Positions 10,731 to 21,994 of a stretch of DNA of 64,000 nt are shown here, one piece after another. The first letter of the stretch is position 1; each line of letters opens with the position of its first letter. Source of the DNA: Eutreptiella sp. 'Long Island Sound 2002' (lineage: Eukaryota > Euglenozoa > Euglenophyceae > Eutreptiales > Eutreptiaceae); NCBI GenBank assembly GCA_964036045.1, contig OZ038385.1:4278001-4342000 (forward strand). The letters are read 5' to 3'. The notes beneath the pieces were generated by a model, which saw nothing but the letters and a program-made list of their open reading frames with translations, was not told the DNA's origin and searched no databases. A program made the translations under genes and the position numbers.

Positions 10731-10960
10731 CACCGCAGGAGTCATGTTATTTAAGGGGCCACAGGCAAGGTGGTGCACACAGAACGCGGTGCCCACACAA
10801 GGCGGTGCACACAAAAGGCGGCCTGTGGCCACCGCAGGAGTCATGTTATTTAAGGGGCCACAGGCAAGGCGGTACACACAGAACACGGTGCCTACACAAG
10901 GCGGTGCACACAAAAGGCGATCTATAGCCACCTCAGGAGTCATGTTATTTCAGGGGCCTA
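10731..10960. repeat. 99-bp tandem repeat, about 2.3 copies
   Basis: CACCGCAGGAGTCATGTTAT starts at 10731 and 10830, and a variant (CACCTC...) starts at 10929, giving a period of exactly 99. Units contain GGGGCCACAGGCAAGG and CACAAGGCGGTGCACAC. No coding role is evident. Confidence 0.9.
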
Positions 10961-11013
10961 AGAGGGGGACTTTGCTTTTTCAAGAGGCACATGGGGTGGG
11001 GGGGGGGTATTGG

Positions 11014-11137
11014 AATGAGCCGGCAGTTCGGCCGGCCGAACCGCCGCCCGGCGGTGTCGGCCGAATTTTCGGCCGAAATCCTCGGCGGCGGTCTCGGCCG
11101 GCCGAACCGCCGCCGAGCCTCACCGCCGTTTCATTCC
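11014..11137. repeat. GC-rich palindromic island, copy B
   Basis: Bounded by GGAATGAGCCGGC and GCCGTTTCATTCC, which pair as an imperfect terminal inverted repeat. The interior repeats CGGCCGGCCGAACCGCCGCC. Similar in build to 10375-10590. No target duplication was found. Confidence 0.65.
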
Positions 11138-11210
11138 GATGAGCTGCCTTCCCCACTATGGGGAACCCGAGTGGGCAGGGGTTGTCGTAGCCATATCCAT
11201 CTTTCCCCAG

Positions 11211-11499
11211 CATCTGTCCCGAGAGCAGCTGCATGCACACGAAGTGCAGCACTGCGATTGTGAGTGTTTTCGGCACTAATTTGAGCTCGTGCTCTTCGAT
11301 GGGGTCTCTGTACAATCTGTGTGTAGTGGAAATCAATTGGATGATAAATGGCGCTGGCCAAGTGGTCGTGAGGCAGACTATGCCAACAGATCAGACACTA
11401 TGGAGCTCGCCAACTGTCATCCCTCGAGATATGTGGTCCCACATCGCTCTTCAGCATTACGCCACATACAACGGAGCATCTTTCGATCATGTCTTCAAG
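11211..11499 (+). CDS. Exon, first part of a LamG/concanavalin-like domain
   Basis: The acceptor ATCTTTCCCCAG precedes 11211 and the donor TTCAAG|GTCTTT follows 11499. The frame reads ICPESSCMHTKCSTAIVSVF, then NLCVVEINWMINGAGQVVVR and SPTVIPRDMWSHIALQHYAT. The W-x-H-I-A-L segment is the hallmark strand of LamG/Laminin_G_3 domains. The exon leaves in phase 0 and joins 14527, whose first residues VYVGGAFASESG supply the next LamG strand. The function inferred is glycan or protein binding outside the cell. Confidence 0.68.
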
Positions 11500-11536
11500 G
11501 TCTTTCTTCTTCCTTGGTCTCTGGCCCATATTGTGC

Positions 11537-11538
<2 letters not shown>

Positions 11539-11579
<41 letters not shown>
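11539..11579. repeat. (TA)n microsatellite
   Basis: About 20 TA units in the intron after the first LamG exon, followed at 11642-11657 by a G homopolymer. Confidence 0.95.
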
Positions 11580-11581
<2 letters not shown>

Positions 11582-13125
11582 TATCTGTGCACGTACGTGC
11601 GTGCGCATTCATGTACTTGCGCGCGCACGGTCGTGTGTGCCCGGGGGGGGGGGGGGGCTGTCGTGTGTGTTTGCGGGCGCGTGTCGTCACTCATGCGGGT
11701 GTTGGTTGTTGAGGTGCGGTTCGAGGTGGCAGGGATCACTGAAAACTTGCTAAGTGCACAGTTGTGTACAGGTACAGTTATTGAGCACGCATTTGTGTGG
11801 CTTCCAATTCTCTTTTCCTTCATTCGTGCACCTGGTTCCTCTCCTCGTCGAGGGAGGAACCCTCTGAACCTGTTTCTGGGAGTTTAGCACCTCCTTGGTC
11901 GGTGTCCTGCGGTACGCTTTCCATTGTTCCAGTTTCTTTTATTTGGGCCGGTTCTGCATGCTGCCTGCTTTTGAGAAGAAGGAAAATGGGACAAAGAGGG
12001 TGGGTGCAGTGCAGGCGCAGTGCCGCTTTAAACACGTCCAGCACACAATTCTGTTGGGGTGCATTTGCTTCCTTTTGCATGCTCTCCCCTAGAGGCGACC
12101 CACCAGCCATCCGGAAGTACAGAGAACGGGCGTACACCAGAGTGCCACGAGTGGAAACAAGGAAAAGCGTCCAAGTTAGAGACACAGTCAAAGTTAGATG
12201 CACCTCTCTCCGCCGGTGCTTTCAACTGTTGTGTTTCAAGTGTGTTAAGGTTCCCCATTGTACCACGGGGCCTACGTTCAAATTTCCTGGAACTATACAC
12301 CAAGAGAGAGCACATTGGTTGCATCTGCCGTTACCTCTTCCCATGCTCCTCCTGGACCTGCTCCGACCTGGTCTTAGGGGTGCTCAAAGATTCACCAGGT
12401 GTCGGGCCTCGCAAACACGCACGTCCAGAAACCTCCATCTTTGGCTCTCTTCGTCCGCCACTCCAACGCCCCCTGTGCACTTTTCTGCATCAGTGCTCTG
12501 CTGTTGCTTTCTGCTGTTCGAGTTTCTGCTTTACGGTTTGGGCGTAGCCGCTAGAGTGGAAGAGAAAACCAGAATCAAGAAACAACCTCAAACAACATCA
12601 TTTTGTAATTCTGGCAGGTAGGCATGCCCGATGCTGTTGCAAGTTTGCTGATGACCGAAAAGTGGTCGCCCGAAAATGAGAGTTGGAGACATGGGGGAAG
12701 CATGGGTTTTTTCAACCATCCACCCCATCCTCCCACACCACACCCTGTGTTATATTTTCCACATCAGGGTATCAGTTGGAGTGAGCACCCACCAAACTTT
12801 ACTGTCTTCACAGGGGTATCCCCATGGGGTTTCTCCATGTAGTATCTCCAGGGAGTACCTTCACAGGGTATTTCAACAGGGTACTTTCATGAGGTCGCCC
12901 CAAAATACTGTTCCTCACTGTCTGTGGACAAGCGATATGCACAATTCCGCCTAATCGAAAATAGTGCTTCCACCCGGAAGTACCAACCAGCCAGTTTACT
13001 CGGCCTTTGTCCCCCCCCCCCCACCCACACACATTTACAATGCACAAACCAAGCAGCAAGCCGACCGAAGGCTGCAAACTTCCCTCTCTATGAAGAAAAT
13101 CCCCACAATAGCACCCGCAACCAGG

Positions 13126-13530
13126 CAGGGTGGTCCTTAAGGAACCAGATTTTTTTTTTTGCTAAGGACCGCCCTTAAGGACCGCCCCAAGGGACCACCA
13201 ACCGCCAACCGCCAACTCCCATCAACCGCCAACCGCCACCAACCGCCAACCACCAACCGCCACCAACCGCCAACCACCAACCGCCGCCAACCGCCAGCGG
13301 CGACCAACCGCCAACTGCCAACCACTGCGCCACCAACCACCAATCACCAACCACCAACTGCCGCCAACCACCGCCAACCGCCACCAACCGCCAGTTGCCA
13401 ACTGCCAACCGCCAACCACCGCCAACCGCCAACTGCCACCAACCATGGTTGAGCACATGGAGTGCCCGCGGGCTTTTTTGGGAAAACTGGCACTGGAACA
13501 CTTTTTTTTTCCCCGTTAAGGACCGCCCTG
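13126..13530. mobile_element. hAT-like non-autonomous element carrying a minisatellite, copy 1
   Basis: The termini are CAGGGTGGTCCTTAAGG and, inverted, TTAAGGACCGCCCTG. An exact 8-bp duplication CAACCAGG flanks it (13118-13125 and 13531-13538). The interior is an A/T run, a block of two CTTAAGGACCGCCC units, and a long array of CCAACCGCCAA-type units (about 13197-13445). A second copy in the opposite orientation is at 46696-47025. CAGGG termini with 8-bp duplications are typical of the hAT superfamily. No transposase is encoded. Confidence 0.85.
13197..13445. repeat. CCAACCGCCAA minisatellite inside the hAT-like element
   Basis: Array of 5-11 nt units built from CCAAC and CGCCA words, giving open frames rich in Pro/Thr/Asn on + and Gly/Trp/Val on -. 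These frames are compositional artefacts. Confidence 0.9.
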
Positions 13531-14526
13531 CAACCAGGTATTGGCCCACCACAGGGCTGAGGTTTTACCCTGAGTGTGGGTGTCTGCAACATTTAGCCAC
13601 CAAAGCCTTACTGCAAGGCCTTTGTAGAGCAAACACCGACAGTACAGAACTACTTGTGCTCCATGGCAGTGCCCTGGTGGAACAACACCAACGCAGGGGC
13701 ATGTCGAAACAAGGCCCCTCATCGCACGTCCAGTGATTACACCCAAAACTCCATGTAATTGCACCCACAACCAGTCTTCGGTCTGCTGCATGGCTGAGGT
13801 GTTAGGGACAACTCTCCCACTTTCACCTACCCAAACCATTTTCTTTGGTGGCTCAGGACAAACCAATGTAGACAATTTCCTTCTGAAAAATCGAACCAGT
13901 GCGTACATCTGGAAGTACTGGCGGCACATTTAACCTTTGTAGCAACCCCCCCGGACGCAATCTTTATGTGTGCATCCGAAAATTTTTTTGTTGTACCCCC
14001 TAAATACCAGGGACTATAGGATTACTTAGGACAACAGTACGGTTGACTTCTACCCAGAGTAAGTATGTGTTACAATGAAGTAAAGTTACTGCAGGGTGTG
14101 TTGCGTAACGGATGTGTATCCTAGATATTTTTTGTATAACCACCGTGTATCCCAAAAAAAAATTTGCGTATCTGGCATTGAAAGGATATGCACTGAAATA
14201 GAGATAAACCCAGTTTCCCAGCTAGTCAAAGTTTCATTTTTTGTCCCATCATTTTGGGATATGGGATGGGCTGACAAAATTTTATTTTGCCAAGGACAGC
14301 CTCTCAGGATTGCCTACGGCCAATGTTGGTTGGAGGAGAACCTACACCGATTGCATGATAACCAACAGTGGTTGCAGAACGACCGACAGTACTTGACGGC
14401 TCCGATGCTGTGTTGAGGGTGTTTTTTTCTCGGCAGTGACGTGATGGACCCCCTGTAGAATTTCCTTGCCGGTTCTTGTGAACTGCGAGAGACCTCAGCA
14501 CAGTGTTGCATTTTATGTTCCGGCAG

Positions 14527-14689
14527 GTGTACGTTGGTGGTGCCTTCGCGAGCGAGTCCGGGGTTATCAGCTCCATTCCGCCGTTGGTCACCAGCACTCC
14601 TGGCAATTCAACCATTCGGATTGGCCGCCGGGCAAGCGTCGAGACATTGGATGCTTTTGTGGGTGTGCACCCCAGCGCCTGGAACAGCG
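14527..14689 (+). CDS. Exon, middle of the LamG domain
   Basis: The acceptor TGTTCCGGCAG precedes 14527 and the donor AGCG|GTAGGC follows 14689. The translation is VYVGGAFASESGVISSIPPL, then STIRIGRRASVETLDAFVGV and HPSAWNS. It matches the Y-V-G-G and I-R-I-G-R strands of LamG folds. It enters in phase 0 from 11499 and leaves with one nucleotide, which completes Gly with the first two of the exon at 16066. All three exons therefore join without a frame break. Confidence 0.72.
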
Positions 14690-15033
14690 GTAGGCAGTCC
14701 TCCATCTCGACGTAGGTTGGCATGGAATTTGGAGTGCAAGTTGGTCGGTGGAAACCGGTTCCGCTGCTTCCATTGCACCGCTTCCGTTGCGGCTCTGGAT
14801 CAAGGAGTGGCTCAGGAGGGAGTTCCAGGGGTAACCCCACATACAAACCTCATAACGATCTGCACAGTCGCTGATGTATCATGGGAAAAGAATTTTTAGA
14901 AAAATTTCCGTCCGATGTCCGAGCCATCTTTAAGTCAAGATATGGGATGCCTGACGTTTGAGCCCTGAAGGGCAAGAGGGCTGGAAAGGGGGCTCAAACA
15001 GCCCTCCCCACAGGGTGTTGCTTTAATTTTCAT

Positions 15034-15112
15034 TTCGGCAGGGGGGGGGACCCTTCCCCCCTGGACCCCCTCCCCCCCCCCTCCCCTAGACCCCCTCCCC
15101 CCCTCCCCCCCT
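15034..15112. repeat. G/C-run repeat beginning ATTTCGGCAGGGGG, copy 1
   Basis: ATTTCGGCAG, then a G run, then CCCCTGGACCCCCTCCCCCC. The same order recurs at 15667-15720. Confidence 0.7.
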
Positions 15113-15666
15113 CCGCTCTAATTCACCTGAGAATCAGGGTTCTGGCAACCTTTTTTCGTTTGGGCCAATTTTTTCCTCCCGCGCCTTCGGCGGACCTGTA
15201 GCAGGGTTCTTTGGTCACTCCCCACGCAAAACGCAACGATGTTATAAACTCAATCCTCTATTTTCGCTTCCAAGATAGATGGACTGGGAAGAAAAGGCAA
15301 GAGGCATACAGTGTTGCACAGAAAGCATGTTCCACACTTTTTCTGAACACTCAAATGGTGTCCGCCCCAAGTAGTGACTCGTCATCCAGCTCAGATTCTT
15401 CTGGTTCCTCTTCCAGTTCAGAAGAGGATGACATTGGGGAGTCCAGCTCAGGTGAGTCGAACTCTGATTGATCTTCGGCAAACCATTTGATAACAATGAG
15501 CATTCCTCTGTGTTTCCTGTTTGTGTTGCCTGGTGGTGTTTAGGTGAGGGCACAATGTGCAGACCGAAAAAGGTGAGTTGATGACCTGTCTCCAGATGTT
15601 ATGACAAATGTATATGCTGAATGGGTCAGTGTGGTGCATTTTTGCAATTCCTGGTGGATATGGTTT

Positions 15667-15720
15667 ATTTCGGCAGGGGGGGGTCCCCCGTGGACCCCCT
15701 CCCCCCCCCCCCCCACCCGC
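15667..15720. repeat. G/C-run repeat beginning ATTTCGGCAGGGGG, copy 2
   Basis: ATTTCGGCAG, then a G run, then CCCGTGGACCCCCTCCCCCC. Direct copy of the element at 15034, within the same intron. Confidence 0.7.
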
Positions 15721-16065
15721 TCAAGCACCGCCCTGCCCTTCCCCCCTCACAAACCTTCCCCACCCCCACCCCGGTCATCGGCAGATCTCTCCAGATTTGC
15801 CTTTGATTCGCCAACTTTGTATGGCAGATTCGCAATTTTGGGCTTTTGAAGCCGGATCAAATGAGAAATTTCTGGGCTCGCCCACCCCAGCGCCCCAATT
15901 CCCGGAGACGCCTCGGCTGACGGAGCAGGGGCCGCCACGCTTGGTCTGTCTGCACCGTTACGTCCGGCCCCGGGGGCCCCCACCACTGCGTGCACTTCCG
16001 CACCGTGCGCTGTATTCTGCTGCCCCGCATTTTGTTGACGGTTGCTCCCCTGCCCATGTGTACAG

Positions 16066-16211
16066 GATTGATTGATGAGTTCCGCCTGTGGACGTATCTG
16101 AGGACCGAGGCTGAGATCTATCAGGACCGGGACAACACGTTGTCGTACACTGAGGACCCAAATTTGTTGGCCTATTTCCAGTTCAATAGCTACGACAGTG
16201 CCTCGATGACG
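16066..16211 (+). CDS. Exon, C-terminal part of the LamG domain
   Basis: The acceptor CATGTGTACAG precedes 16066 and the donor ACG|GTATGC follows 16211. The translation gives LIDEFRLWTYLRTEAEIYQD, then DPNLLAYFQFNSYDSASMT. This is the most diagnostic part of Laminin_G_3/concanavalin-like domains: G-x-I-D-E-x-R-x-W-x-x-x-R-T-x-x-E-I, later L-x-A-Y-x-x-F. Only this frame is open with this pattern. It joins 14689 in phase. Confidence 0.78.
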
Positions 16212-16978
16212 GTATGCGTGTGCCGCAGAAGTCACGGGATACCGGCGTGAGAGGGTGTTTTACCCTTTGGCAGCTCAAAAATGGAAATTTCCAAAACCGA
16301 TTTTTTTTTTATATTCTGACCATTCACAATGATCAAATATCCTGTGTAACGCATGTTATAGACCCTCTTCATGTATTTTTCACCCTATTTGGGTGTTTGG
16401 AGCGTGCTGGTGATGTGCATGGCGCGCGAAGCGCAACAGAAACAAAAACTGAACAAAACGAAAAACCATGACCTGGGACAGGGATGCGGTGGTAGGCAAC
16501 TCCGTTGGCTGACATGAGATGGCGGCTCTTTTGTTGACCACGAGCCGAGAAGCGATTTGCAGGCGAAGCGTTTGGGCTGCTAGTGCTATTGATTCTTGTG
16601 TAGAGGAGTCATGGGGACTGCGCATATGTCATCAGCTGGAGGCCCTCCGGAGGTCAAACCGATCCCATGACAGAACGGTGGCTGTTTGCCGTGAAGGCGA
16701 AGGGGATGATGAGCAGAATGTTCTTGCCAAGAGTGGCACCACGGAGGACTGGCAGGGGGCTCAGCAAAGAATTCAGTGAGCGTCGCAGTGCGCGCAGCGG
16801 GTGGCACGCCAATGTTGGTAAAGATATATTAGCGACGCATACATGTGTAGTGTGAGGACAGTACTATATGCGCATGTGATTTGTTATGAAGGGTCTTGAT
16901 GACTCGAAGATTGCTCCTCCGGGGAGGGGCGGCACGGAGGCCCGGCGAACGGGAGGGGGGGGGCACGGGGGGGGGCGA

Positions 16979-17580
16979 CTCCGCGGGTCCTAGGACGCCA
17001 ACTACCCCTGCTCCCCCCCCCCCCCCCCCTAGGGGCCTTCGGCCAACAGTTAGTTGCCAAAGGTGTCGCCTTCAGGCGTCCATGGGCGCCTAAGGCGCCC
17101 GATGCTCCATGAACACCAAAGGTGCCCTAAGGAAAATTTTGTCCAATTTGCACCCCCAACCCTCAGCCTACTCCTATCCCTACACCTAACCCTAACCCTA
17201 ACCCTAGCCCTAACCCTAGGCTAGGGTCAGAGTGAGTGTTGGGGTCCAAAATGGAGAGCAATGATGTGGCAAAAGCAGCCATGAACGAAATTGGAGGGAT
17301 CTTGTTCAGCCCAATCAACATGGCTGGCATGGCCAAACCAACTGGCTGCAAACGTTAGGGTTAGGTTTATGGTGATGCTATGGTTAGAGGGAGGGCAAGG
17401 GGAGGTAAGGGGAGCCTGTCCCCCCCCCCCCCCCAACACCCCAAATCGCCCCACCTGGACCCCCCCCCCATCGCCCCTCCTAGACCCCCCCCTCCAATGC
17501 CCCCCCCCCCCAAGGGGCCTCCGGCCAACAGTTAGTCGGGGGGGTAGTTGGCGTCCAGAACCGAGGGGTCGCCCCCCCCG
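16979..17580. repeat. G/C-homopolymer region with inverted and direct repeats
   Basis: GGACGCCAACTACCCCTG near 16992 recurs inverted as GGGGTAGTTGGCGTCC at 17540. GGCCAACAGTTAGT occurs directly at about 17041 and 17523. Long C runs lie at 17012-17030, 17419-17434 and 17461-17513. No coding content. Confidence 0.6.
17180..17225. repeat. Interstitial telomere-like (CCCTAA)n
   Basis: Five to six CCTAACC/CCCTAG units ending in a CCCTAGGCTAGGG palindromic turn. It is inside an intron and far from any visible chromosome end. Confidence 0.8.
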
Positions 17581-18780
17581 GGGGGGGGGGGGGGGAAGGG
17601 GAAATGGGCCTTAGGCGGCCTATTTGAGGACCAGCAGTTCCCCGAAATCAAAGGGGCCCGAACGGAGAAGTTTTTGGATTTCCCCCATGATACGTACCCC
17701 ACGATGATCAATTCGTCATGGGGATCATCTTGACTCATATACCCGTTGCTTCACAAACAACGTGAAAAGAGCGTGTGGTGGTTCCATTGGCATAGGTCTG
17801 CCAGTTGTGGTAGCCTGTGATCAACCAACATGACGATAGTCGATCACGGCAAGAGATATTGGGCATCTGCGTTCCCTTCTGCCAAATAGCTGAGATGTAA
17901 GATCGCGTTTGCTGTTCGATGTGGCGGGGCTTGGCCTCGGGCACCATCTCCCTCCACTGCTCAGCGGCCGATAGGTGAGCACCAAGAAGACCTAAGACAC
18001 AGAGACTGCCTAATGAACAGACACGGTGGCTGCAGCGGGGCACATGGCAGAGAAATCTCTCCTGTGCCCCTCCTTGTGGAGTTCTGGGACCCTTGCCTAG
18101 CCACTGACAGGGGCATTATGATGATGTGACCCCGTGACTTCCTGGCCGCACCAGTTGTCCTTCAGTAGGGGCGGCATATTTGAATGCCTCGCTACACACC
18201 AGTATTTTGTGTGCACGTGGGCCAAGCACCATTGGAACCACGATTTTGGGCGCTTTTGGGTTGACGGAGGGGAGGTTCGCGAAATGGGCCTCTATGCCCC
18301 TCCTCTCTAGGGACTTCTGAGTATATCTGAGGATATTTTGATATCGATAAAGGCTTCAGTCGCCTTCAGATTTGTGTCCGTTCAGTCCATTGGCCATTTA
18401 CGAACTAAAGTGTACACCGGCGCTTCACAACGCACTGGTCCATTACGCCCCAGGCCCTCTCCAATCGGCCCAAGATCTGTGGCCTTAGTTGTGGTTGTAA
18501 TTGTGACAAAAATCGACCCCCCCCACGCCCACCAATTTCTCCCGTTTGCTGTCATTAATCTCTTGCCTTTCAGGGGTTTTCTGATTATTCTTTGCTCACA
18601 ATATTGCATCTTCGTGTCATTGCTCCCCCCCCTTCGCATGTGAAGGATGTGAAGCCTGCTAGCGCTGGCAGGGGTGTGACCTGGGGAAGTAAGCTACTCT
18701 GGTGGGCAGTGGGAATAACATTCTCTTTTACCCGCAAACCCCCCCTCTCCTCCACCACAAAAGGAAACAGATGTAAACAG

Positions 18781-18842
18781 CCTCGGATCCATGAAGTTGG
18801 TGATACAACAGCCATGGCACAAGACACCGGTTGTACTACACG
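18781..18842 (+). CDS. Probable exon of the large surface-protein gene
   Basis: 62 nt between the acceptor GATGTAAACAG and the donor CACG|GTAATC. The frame reads LGSMKLVIQQPWHKTPVVLH. It leaves one nucleotide over, completing Asp with the exon at 19100. Entry from 16211 is out of phase, so an exon is missing in between. Support is frame, splice sites and the downstream phase chain only. Confidence 0.4.
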
Positions 18843-19099
18843 GTAATCAATCAGCGTTTGTTGGAAATCCCCGCAATTTTCCACCATATTCCCCCCATAT
18901 TGCCCCGTTTCGTGCCCATTTCACCCTGCATTATTGCCCATTCCCCCTCTCTTCCGCTACTGTGCTGATGGCGAGTTGCTTATCATCGGTCACAGTGAGC
19001 TTGCAGGCCTGTGCATTCCGTTCCTGTTGCGTTTCTCCTGCATCCACGCGCTGGTCCCCCCAACACTGCCGCACACATCCGTACACACTTGTCACACAG

Positions 19100-19187
19100 A
19101 CCCCAAACGGCAAGATGTCTTCTCCCCTGTTCGGAAACGTTGCCATGGGCAGTGCCGCGAGCCCTTTGTCGAATATTGGCTCCATTA
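19100..19187 (+). CDS. Probable exon of the large surface-protein gene
   Basis: The acceptor CTTGTCACACAG precedes 19100 and the donor TTA|GTATGT follows 19187. The frame gives PKRQDVFSPVRKRCHGQCRE, then PFVEYWLH. It joins 18842 and 20237 in phase. The two Cys and the aromatic tail are compatible with an extracellular domain. Confidence 0.42.
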
Positions 19188-19734
19188 GTATGTTTCGAGG
19201 GCAGCACCCTGGCTGTTGTGCCCATCGCAGCCTCAGGCTTTCTGGATGGGCGTTCAGGGTTGAGACGAGACTGGTTTGCGGCTTCAGGGCCATCAGCAGT
19301 TGCAGTCAACAACTAGGGGCCTGTGGCAGGGGGGCTCCCTGACCAAACTGGGCCTATGCGACCCCACTTTTTGTCACGGTCTTCTGAAGACATCACCCCC
19401 GTTGTTTTTCAAACCCCTCCCCCGCCCCGCCCAACCCCAAAATCAGCACGTGGCAACAAGAACCATGACTAGCAACGGGACCTATGGCCCACCTGTGGCC
19501 CAAGGAGGTGTTGCGTGCAATTTCTGTAAACGGGAACGACAGTGCTGAAAAAAAACTAGCCAAAGATTCCACGATTAACTTTCTGGCATTGGTGTTGGTG
19601 AGCCAGCGCGTAACGCAGATGGCGGACCGATGCCGCGCAACCAGGATCCGACATGCCTCCGCGCGACAAGGAAGGGGCCACAAGGAGGGGGACATGAAAA
19701 TATTGTCAACACTCCCCCCCCCCCCCGCTAACCA

Positions 19735-19816
19735 TAGAGAATAAAGATGCACTTATGCCTGACTGTGGAGTGCATTACCTCTGGTTTGCATTTGTCTGTT
19801 TTTTAATTAGGTCACA
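19735..19816. mobile_element. 82-nt SINE-like or introner-like insertion, copy 2
   Basis: It is flanked by an exact 16-bp duplication (eight C plus GCTAACCA, at 19719-19734 and 19817-19832). From CACTTATGCC to the final GTCACA it is the same as copy 1 at 10022-10100. The first 15 nt are unrelated to copy 1. Confidence 0.8.
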
Positions 19817-20236
19817 CCCCCCCCGCTAACCACCAAGGCCTTGTGCCAACCACCCCCCCCCCCCCCCCCGCGCCCCCTTCCTCGCCCCTTGTGAAGGATT
19901 CGAATACGTTGCCTGCGGCTACATCAATGTTTCTCTGACGCCTTCAGCCAGGTCGACTTAGACCAAAGCTTGCATGCACGTCTTTGGTGCCATCCACCAA
20001 AAAAATACAGCAGACGTGGCAGGCAGGGGGGGCGGGACCACAAAGGCAGGGGCATCCGCCTTCCGTCATTGATGTCGTGTTGGTATGGAAAGAAACCAAA
20101 CCAGCGGGGTGTGTGGGGTCTGTGTGGCACCTTGAGAAATTAGTGTCGGATGCGAAGGAGCTTACAACACCAGTGTTTTGGATAAAATATCCGCCTTGTC
20201 AGCAGCATGTCTCTTCCGATCCCATGTCTCTTGCAG

Positions 20237-20279
20237 CACTCTCGACATTGACGGGAGGCGCAGTCACCTGCTACGAGAA
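20237..20279 (+). CDS. Probable 43-nt exon
   Basis: The acceptor TCTCTTGCAG precedes 20237 and the donor GAA|GTACGT follows 20279. In the frame dictated by the previous exon it reads YTLDIDGRRSHLLRE (Tyr completed across the junction). It leaves in phase 0, matching 20380. Confidence 0.38.
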
Positions 20280-20379
20280 GTACGTTGTTCCTGACGGTGT
20301 GTGCTTTGTCTGGATTTTTCACGCGCCTGCGCCTATTTGTTCTTGTGTGTGCGTCTGCGTCTTTGTTTTTGACGCCGAG

Positions 20380-20491
20380 GGTGTCAACCGGAGTTCACAG
20401 ACATGGGATTTCGTGAATGACGAGGGGTATCCAATAATCCTCCAGGTCCCCTTTGGAAGGCTCCGATCACGCTCCACCAGCAACACCAAGG
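20380..20491 (+). CDS. Probable exon of the large surface-protein gene
   Basis: The frame reads GVNRSSQTWDFVNDEGYPII, then LQVPFGRLRSRSTSNTK, before the donor AAGG|GTAAAA. A preceding AG (GACGCCGAG) has a T-rich tract in front. Entry is in phase 0 from 20279. The one nucleotide carried over completes Gly with the exon at 22620, where the sequence continues RVTCNFTVF. An earlier donor (CAG|GTCCCC at 20446) is possible but breaks the downstream phase. Confidence 0.45.
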
Positions 20492-21994
20492 GTAAAAGGC
20501 CTGCAAACGCACCGCACCACAGCTGGGTAACTCTCGGTGATCCGGAACCCTCTGCGTTTCATTTTCCAACGTGAGAGGGGGAGAGCACCCTCCAAAACTC
20601 ACAGTCATGGGCATGGCTGCATGTGAAGCCTGCAGGCGATAGAGGCTTGGACTCTACAAGGGCACCATGCTGCCACGTGGAGCACTGGGATCAGCATTCC
20701 GCCATCATCCGCAAAGACTGCACCCTTCTTCCCCACTCCTGATGGACACCCAGCGGTCTCGATGAAAAAGAAGGTCACGCTGAAGACACGGCACTGGATA
20801 CCGGTTGTACACCAACCAGCCTCTATCACACGCTACCCCTTGGAAGGCAAGGCTGGGAGCTAAGTGATATAGCAGGGCAGTGGACAGCAATCAAGCATGT
20901 TTGGCTGACAAACACGGCAATTGTGCAGTGTCTCTGGGTGCAAGCTGAAAGTACGAAGCAACGCCATGTTGCAAGGCACCGCACTGTGTGATTTGGGTTT
21001 GGCCTTGGTATTGCCACAGATTCTGCTGGATCCTCTGGTGCAACGAAGTTTCACTCCAAACCCCTGATCTCAGCCGTGTGTGGCAGCAGGCAACCCCGTT
21101 GAATTGAACATCATTTGAACGTTTGCCGGTACTCTGGGAGCACAAGGGGCTGTTTGCTTTGTTGTGTTCCGCACTGGCCAGGCCATGATCCCATTTATTG
21201 CAAAGCAAACCATCGGTTCATTGTTCCAGATCTGCTGTTGAGCTCGTGCCCTGGACGTAAGAGATTCTCTGCTGGCTAGATTCTTGACTGGAGAGTCCCG
21301 TGGAGTTTAAACCCCGTCACAACGGCCCCCTCACCCTTCCCCCGCCCCCCATTGACAGCAGGTCTCTCATCACAGAACATTCATACAAAACAGGGGACAT
21401 GGGTGTGGTTCTGGCAAAGTAAAGTGGAAGGCAGAGTCACCACAAGACGGATGTGGGTCGTGGCACACAAACCTGCGCCATGCAGTCGTGTATATGTGCA
21501 CCCGCACGGGAGCAATTGTTCCGTTGGCCGCTTTGTGTGTCGCGTGCCCCGTTTTGTTTGCTACTCCCCTTCGACCGCACGGCGATGCGCAGTGGGTGTT
21601 CAGTTGTGCCCGTCCGTGCGGTCAGTGGCGCCTCACGTTCCGGTGGCTTCAGTGTGTGAAGAGGCGCTGGGGCTGGGGGTGCTTCACACTTCTGCAGCCC
21701 CCTTTCGGTCCCTGAGCACTAGAGGTCGTTGGGGCGCTCCGCTTCGCCCTCCAGCACGCGACACAATCCTTGTTTTCCAGCGCTCTCGCCGTTTGTCTTT
21801 GTCTTGTCTATTCGGCGCTCTCGTGTTCTTTATTGGAACGAAATGGCCCGAGGCGTGCCCACAGGACATTTTGGAAGGCGCTGTCAAGTTTTGCGCTGAG
21901 CTTTTGGGTGGAGGTCATGCGGGGCCAACCCCCCCCCTCCGTATCTGACCTGAGTGGCGCAAACGTCTGGAAACAGCCACGTTGGGGGTAAGGG

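Larger units (their letters stand above)
11500..14526 (+). other. 3-kb intron of the LamG region
   Basis: It contains (TA)n, a G run and the hAT-like element at 13126-13530. The open frame over 11797-12621 shows no domain and overlaps other open frames; I do not support it as coding. 12770-12900 has degenerate repeats of the GGGTAT-TTTCAC kind. Confidence 0.4.

Noticed and set aside
11797-12621. 274-codon + open frame between LamG exons
   Set aside because: No domain, overlapped by other open frames, and it would interrupt the phase-perfect LamG exon chain.
13137-13592. Gly/Trp/Val-rich and Asn/Pro/Thr-rich frames, also at 46754-47062
   Set aside because: Produced by the minisatellite inside the hAT-like elements.
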